Assembly (NCBI GenBank): GCA_018340375.1
Contig: JAFFJZ010000046.1
Coordinates: 1,054,001 to 1,118,000, forward strand
Length of the DNA: 64,000 nucleotides
Direction: 5' to 3'
Origin: Gonatopus flavifemur
Taxonomy: Eukaryota > Arthropoda > Insecta > Hymenoptera > Dryinidae
Shown: piece by piece, positions 58,800-64,000 of the stretch
Numbering within the stretch: the stretch's first letter is position 1
How the letters are laid out: every line of letters begins with the position of its first letter
Program-made: the position numbers and the translations under genes
The notes under the pieces: generated by a model
What the model was told of the DNA's origin: nothing
What the model saw: the letters and a program-made list of their open reading frames with translations, nothing else
The model's database searches: none

Positions 58800-59760
58800 T
58801 AGAGTCGTATAGATGTTACAGCCGTCTGATTGCCAACTGATATGAATTTGAATTATTTCCCTCCCTTTCTCCTTTTTTTCTCATCGATTTGCTTTGGATG
58901 CTTGCTTGGCGGGGAACAGGTACATAGACACGAGGTGTAGGACCATCGTGAGAGGAGAGAGAGGGGAATGCATACCACCACTGCCGTACGACGGAATGAA
59001 TGTGGAACCCGGTCTCACCTATGAAAACTTCCACGCTGCCGGTGCTCTCCTTATCGACGTCCACGTGCTATTGGAAATACGTTTCGAATCCGTTAATAGA
59101 ATCATCGGTGGCCTAATTCTGAATTATGCCATTGAGAGGAGATAGAATTCCGCTCACTGGCTCCCACTACATATGTAAGACAATCGGTTTTATTCGCGGC
59201 GGCATACATGTTCCATTCAGTGATATTCGTTTGAACCAGTGGTAGTGCCACGTGCCAAATGATCTTGGGATTAACTATCCTCTGATACATTTTGAGAGCA
59301 GGTGAGTTCCTCCGATGATAATATACTGTTCTAATGGAATTCGTCGTTGCGAGTTCCCTTGCTCTTTCGCATTCCGATCTCTCTTGTGTGGGACGCCGAA
59401 GTTCCCGCCAAGTTATGAAGGAAGAATACAGTGACACGCGGGGGTATTTTCTCAGTGCATGTAGGCTCATCTGCTGCAGTGATTCACCAGTGCTTCATTG
59501 GTTTTCTTTGGCCTACATGAAGATTTATTGGAACCAATCAGTCGAGTTCCGCCGGCTGTCTTTTTTCGCTGTATTTGTGTGGTGGCGTAAAGGCAAACCC
59601 TTTGTATTCAATCCTTTTCTCTTAATTATATGTTCCAATTTCATTGTATATACCGTGTGCGATTCACTCATCCTTGTAATTTTTTCCACGGCCCCCTGTC
59701 ATCCACCCTCTCTACGCAGTCTGGGTTAGTTTTGGGGAGGTTAGGGACTCATTTTCAGTC
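58800..59760. other. GC-richer, unassigned segment
   Basis: Composition is visibly less AT-rich than the neighbours, and open frames of 82-131 codons exist on both strands (for example 58894-59145 and 59334-59729 on plus, 59470-59102 on minus). None carries a motif I know and they overlap each other, so none can be supported as a gene. Confidence 0.3.
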
Positions 59761-60052
59761 ATTTAGGTACCATTTTTTATCTTATCTCCCCTCTCGAATT
59801 CGATAGTTCCCCATTGGGGATACTTGACACCCTCTTAAGCGCAATTTGAACTTTTTTTGATATTTTGAATTTGAAGCATTTGAACCCTTCACTGTACTAC
59901 TCAGGGAGACATCTTCACGACCTTTATGACGGCTAGTATAGCTAGCATTATCAAATTGGTTTTTTTCCTTTTCATTTGAAGTCAGCCGTTACAAGATACA
60001 TCTCGTGATATATCTTATACATATCTTCAGGGAAACGTCTTCACGGCATCAT

Positions 60053-61167
60053 TGTCATGGAGTAATCAGTCTTATGACTGGTTTGATGGAACCCTCCAAC
60101 TTCGTCTATGATCCGCTAAACGCTTGACTTCTAAATATTTACGACAACCCTTATCATGTATAATTTGCTTCATATAACTTGATCCAGGTCTACCTTTGCG
60201 AGTTTTACCATTCATTTTTTCTTCTGATGTTGTTTTCAATAAACTACCATGCCCCAATGTCCTATCAGATCACTTCTTTTTCTCACGATATGTTTCAAAA
60301 GATTTCTTTCTTCATTGATCTTCTCGAATACTGTTTTATCTCCTACTTCCTCTATCCATCATATCTTGAGCATTTTTCTATAACACTACATTTCAAAAGC
60401 TTCAAGTCTCCGTCAGTTAGTTCTCTGATTGCCCGAATTTTGCAATCATCCAATGCTGTGCTCCAAACGTAACTCTCCAAGAATTTCTTCCTTACTGCTG
60501 AGTCAATATTCTTTGAACATGATCACTGTTTCTTCTGGTGAACAGCCTGTCCTCCTTGTGCTACTCTCGCTCTCATATTCCTCCTGCTTCGACCGTTTCC
60601 TGTAATCATGCTCCCTAGATATTTGAATTCTTTCACTTCCTGAATTGTCTCTGCATCTATTTTGATTCCCGTTGTTCTCGATGTTTCCGCTGTTGTACAA
60701 ATTATGACTCATTTATTATTATAATGCATCGATTATTTCTGTTTGGCCTTATTTATATTCATACAATAGTTTTCTGGGGATATCGTTTTCGTAGTGTTGA
60801 GAATATTTCCTAACTCAGCACCACTCTCAGCTGATATAGCTATGTTATCCGCGAATCTCAACATGTTCATATTTCCTCCCTGAACCTGTCATCCTAATTG
60901 CACTTGCTCCCCCACCCCGTTCATTGCTTCTTATATATACATATCGGAAAGCGATGGTGATAGTGAGCATCCTTGTCTCATTCCTCTTTCAATTTGTGCT
61001 TCCCTTCGACCTCCCATTTCTATTATTGCGATTTGATTCCTATATAATTGATATATCATTCTCCCACCCTCAGAATGAATACTCAATTACCTTTCCCAGA
61101 ATCGCGGACATTTTCTCCCAATCAACATCACCGAATGCTTTCTGTATATCTACAAAACCTATATACG
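60053..61167 (-). pseudogene. RTE-type LINE remnant, copy 3 (3' half)
   Basis: On the minus strand the 5' end is truncated at 61167 in the YIGFVDIQKAF motif. Decayed RT continues to about 60760, then a segment reading KEFKYLGS with AQGGQA near 60640-60540, and the C-terminal part 60257-60072 (KMNGKTRKGRPGSSYMKQII, EVKRLADHRRSW, ending SNQS). Frameshifts and stops occur throughout. It ends at ATTACTCCATGACAATGATG on the minus strand, like the GATGATG tail of the 26.8-kb copy. It is the most decayed of the three RTE copies. Confidence 0.75.
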
Positions 61168-61680
61168 GGCGCGTCCAAGCCAAGCGGAACATCGGGCACT
61201 CGCGACACCTTTTTTATATCAAATGCACTGTGTTCAACTCGCTCAGAGTTGATGGAAAATATCTAAAAAAATTACCTGAAGACTTGGATCGATGTATTTC
61301 TCTTCGCTCTTTCCAATGGTGCCTTCAGTTTTCACTCAAAAACATTTTTTCATGAAGAAAATCGAGTTCACGCTTCCAGTTGAATTTTCTCCAAATACGT
61401 CCCTTGAAAAATTTTTCAAACTGATACCAACCGAAAGAGCAACTCTTGAAGATTATGTGAAAAAATTCTCAGGGTGGAGAAGCAAAGGGTTTTCAAATGA
61501 CAATCAAATTAACATGGTGACACGTAGTCCCACGCACCACCTTCGCCGTGCCGTCACTTGTTTTACAATGAAGTTGTCTGTAACTCATTATTTCTTATAT
61601 TCTGAATAACTAGTTCACAAACATACTTTTCACGCTCAATCCAGCATGCATATGGAGTTGAATGGGTATAAATGCCCGAA
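61168..61680 (+). other. Unassigned short frames between two LINEs
   Basis: Frames at 60924-61355 and 61292-61609 overlap here. The second reads IEFTLPVEFSPNTSLEKFFK and ERATLEDYVKKFSGWRSKGF, which looks protein-like but is not recognised. May be a gene or transposon fragment. Confidence 0.25.
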
Positions 61681-64000
61681 ACTCTCACATCAGAAGATAT
61701 CATGCGATCTATTCGAGAGTGATCATACAAATTCAATGACCTCACTAACCGGCAAGAACGTAATGACGCTGAAGTTCAAATTCGACTTGCACAGTTGTCC
61801 TCCATAGGGTACAATATCTCCTCCTCATCTGATGAATTCGCTGGGTCAGAACGAGCTGTGAGGACAGTTGAACAGGATGTTGAACCGCTCACTCAAGACT
61901 ATCATGAATTGAAAATCTCACTTGAGCAAAACGCTCCCTGCAGCAAGATGACTGATGTTAGCCTTATTTCCCTTGGTCAGCGTGTTGTAACTGTTGAGGA
62001 CTCCACTCAATCACACTCAGCACGCACATCCAGACTGGGGAAACAGGATTCCAAGCTACAGGATGAACTTCGATTGTTGCATTCTCACTCACAAAAAACT
62101 TCTCACTTTGTCAAGTCTACCTGAACTTTCGGGTGAAATTATGCCGAGTCGAATCTTGAAAGTGATGGCTAATCTCGATGTGCAAATGACCCAATCTAAC
62201 ATAGTCAGAGCATTCCATCATTACACTACCAAAACTACTCCGTGACCACATACCATCCTTTTGGAGCTCCATCCCCCTCTGTCCGAACGAAAATACTTGA
62301 AACTCAACGCGCTGGAAGGTTAGTCGACGCATCGCATATAAATCCATCTCTGCCCAACTTTCGAATTCATGTCAATGAATATTTATCTCCTGTGGCAGCC
62401 TCCGTTCTTGTAAGAATTCAGGAGGTGGCGAAGTCTGGAGGATACCGTTATGTGTGAGCGGAGAATGGACGCATATTCGGGGGAAAAGAGAACACTTCGA
62501 AAGTCATCATCTAATCTATCAAAAACTGTGACCAACTAAGTTGACTCCCGACTCGATCTATGAATTTGAATACCACAAAAGTCTCCCGATCGTTGGAAAT
62601 GCGTCATGTCAACGCGCAATCACTATGGCTCACTTTGATAAATCCTCCGATTTTTTCTGCTCTGAGAATGCGAATGAGTAAGATATTATCGCGGTATCAG
62701 AGACTTGGTTTGAGAGCGACATGGATGACTCTTTTTGTTCAATGGATGGATATGTCGTCCTACGCTGTGATGAAGTAAGTTGCATTTGCGGGGTGGTCGA
62801 TCTCTACGTTCAGCAGAGTCTTCAATGGGAAATCTCGCGAGAATCGGCGTACAATGCGACCTGTCCGCAGCCTGAATACTTATTCGTTCAAGTGTCTGGT
62901 ACGTGTATGCGGAAAAGTACTGATTGGGGTAGTGTACAGATCTCTTAAAATAGGATTTGCTAGTTTCAAAAGGGTGATCTCTCCGTTGAATCCCGACTAA
63001 CATTACAAGATTATTATGGACGACCGGAACACTGACTTGGGCCGTTCATCTTCTAATAGTACCTATCTTTGTGAAGTATTCTCAAATCTGAATCTTGTCA
63101 TCGTTCCCTATGGTCCCACTCATCACACGTCCATCTCCTCCACCTCACTGGATTCGTGGGTAGTGGACGATCTTTCTGAAGTGATTAATTATGAACAGAA
63201 AAAGATGCTTCTTCTATCTCGGCATGACATGATATCAATCGGATATTCTTTCAACCTAACATCTTGTCGCCAATGGGATATCACTATTACTGTGCACGAT
63301 TACCTGCAATTGAATGGGTATTACTGATATCAACCACCTTGTTGAAGTTATCAATGCTCATCTCTCAGATCTATATAATGAAGAAGTACCGTTCAGAAGC
63401 TTCACACCAAGACTTCTTCCTGCTCATTGCATAACTCAGAAGATTCGCGATCTCATCCGGAAATGCAACACTGCGAAGAGGACATAACTTCGCACACGGA
63501 ATCCTGAAAGTCAAGTACTTTACACACAGTTAGAAAACACCGTGGTTTCTTCCCTCAGGATTGCGGAGCGTCAATTTTATAATGATAAATTGATGGGCAC
63601 TACCGACTCTCGTACGCCCTGGAGAGACTTCGCACCTCAAGAATGATTGAATTCACTGGCAACTGTTCAATTGCGGATAATTTTTGTGTGAACCAACTCA
63701 GTTCACATTTTTGCGCTGGCTTCCATCCTGCCTGTATTCCACCACCTATTAGACCGGAGTCTTGCCTACAGTGACAATCTTTCCTCTCTTCCTCACTTGA
63801 CTCGTGATGACCTGCTACACTCATACCGCTTCTCTAACTCAAATACTATCCCTCCTGATGGGTTGTCTGGTCCTTCCCTCAATCTGATCGCTCCGTCAAT
63901 TTTTCCATTCCTACACACACTATTTAACTCCTCTCTCATGCTGTCCATCTTTCTTCCAGCCAGGAAACGTTCATTCATCACACCAATTCCTGAAATAAGG
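61680..64000 (+). pseudogene. CR1/Kiri-like LINE, decayed copy, runs off the window
   Basis: The same family as ORF1 at 48835. ORF1 pieces: coiled-coil part 61740-62120, then LPELSGEIMPSRILKVMANL and NIVRAFHHYTTKT (62110-62245), then SVRTKILETQRAGRLV, RIHVNEYLSP and KSGGYRYV (62280-62457). ORF2 begins near 62597 with MRHVNAQSL. It continues with an endonuclease: AVSETWFESDMDDSFCSMDG (about 62690-62750), TDLGRSSSNSTYLCEVFSNL (from 63020), and a linker TDINHLVEVINAHLSDLYNE (from 63329). The start of the RT follows, GLSGPSLNLIAPSIFPFLHT (from about 63861). Several frameshifts and stops. The 5' end before residue ~90 of ORF1 is missing and the 3' part is outside the window. Confidence 0.75.

Noticed and set aside
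58894..59729. Host gene in the GC-richer segment
   Set aside because: Frames overlap on both strands, no motif is recognised, and no splice structure is convincing.

Overview
The window is a transposon-dense stretch of an animal nuclear genome, most likely an insect. It is AT-rich, has spliceosomal introns inside transposase genes, and carries families typical of insects: I-type, RTE-type and CR1/Kiri-type LINEs, Copia, Tc1/mariner, EnSpm-like and Transib elements, plus many fold-back elements and satellites. No conserved single-copy host gene could be identified. Nearly every long reading frame belongs to a mobile element.

Layout. 1-2650: degraded EnSpm/CACTA-like transposase with one intron. 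2650-8220: tandem repeats, a Copia gag/protease remnant and GATCAGG-rich repeats. 8221-26795: a deep nest. The base is an RTE-type LINE, split at an AATT target duplication by a fold-back element (9921-26217). Each arm of the fold-back carries the 3' part of a DUF7869-like gene. Its left arm was hit by a TA-flanked MITE (9939-10502) and a Transib (11546-15581, 5-bp TSD CGGGG). Its right arm was hit by an element with CCCGACT ends (16513-25195, 2-bp TSD AC). That element in turn contains a full-length I-type LINE (16736-22841, 12-bp TSD) with an open 1289-aa ORF2.

26800-41460: MITEs, an RTE fragment that lost its catalytic aspartate segment, a truncated mariner, a 1.7-kb palindrome, and one candidate gene (34.6-36.2 kb). 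That gene has a TATA box, an 851-bp intron filled by a 112-bp minisatellite, a start codon assembled across the splice junction, and a 162-aa lysine- and cysteine-containing product of unknown function.

41466-55342: two copies of one Transib family in opposite orientation (41466-46641 and 49804-55342), 3.2 kb apart. The first has matching 5-bp TSDs (CGACT) and a three-exon gene that is open for 688 codons. The second has a one-base frameshift. Both start with the RSS-like heptamer CACAGTG or a one-base variant, and both carry variable arrays of a 120-bp subterminal unit. The second copy is inserted in ORF1 of a CR1/Kiri-like LINE.

55343-64000: CA microsatellite, nested palindromes, unassigned sequence, a third RTE remnant, and a decayed CR1/Kiri-like LINE running off the end of the window.

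The most noteworthy items are the Transib termini (including an 11-bp offset between the two ends of copy A that recalls 12/23 RSS spacing), the DUF7869 fold-back element with AATT duplication, and the spliced-start gene. All identifications come from reading the sequence; no database search was run.
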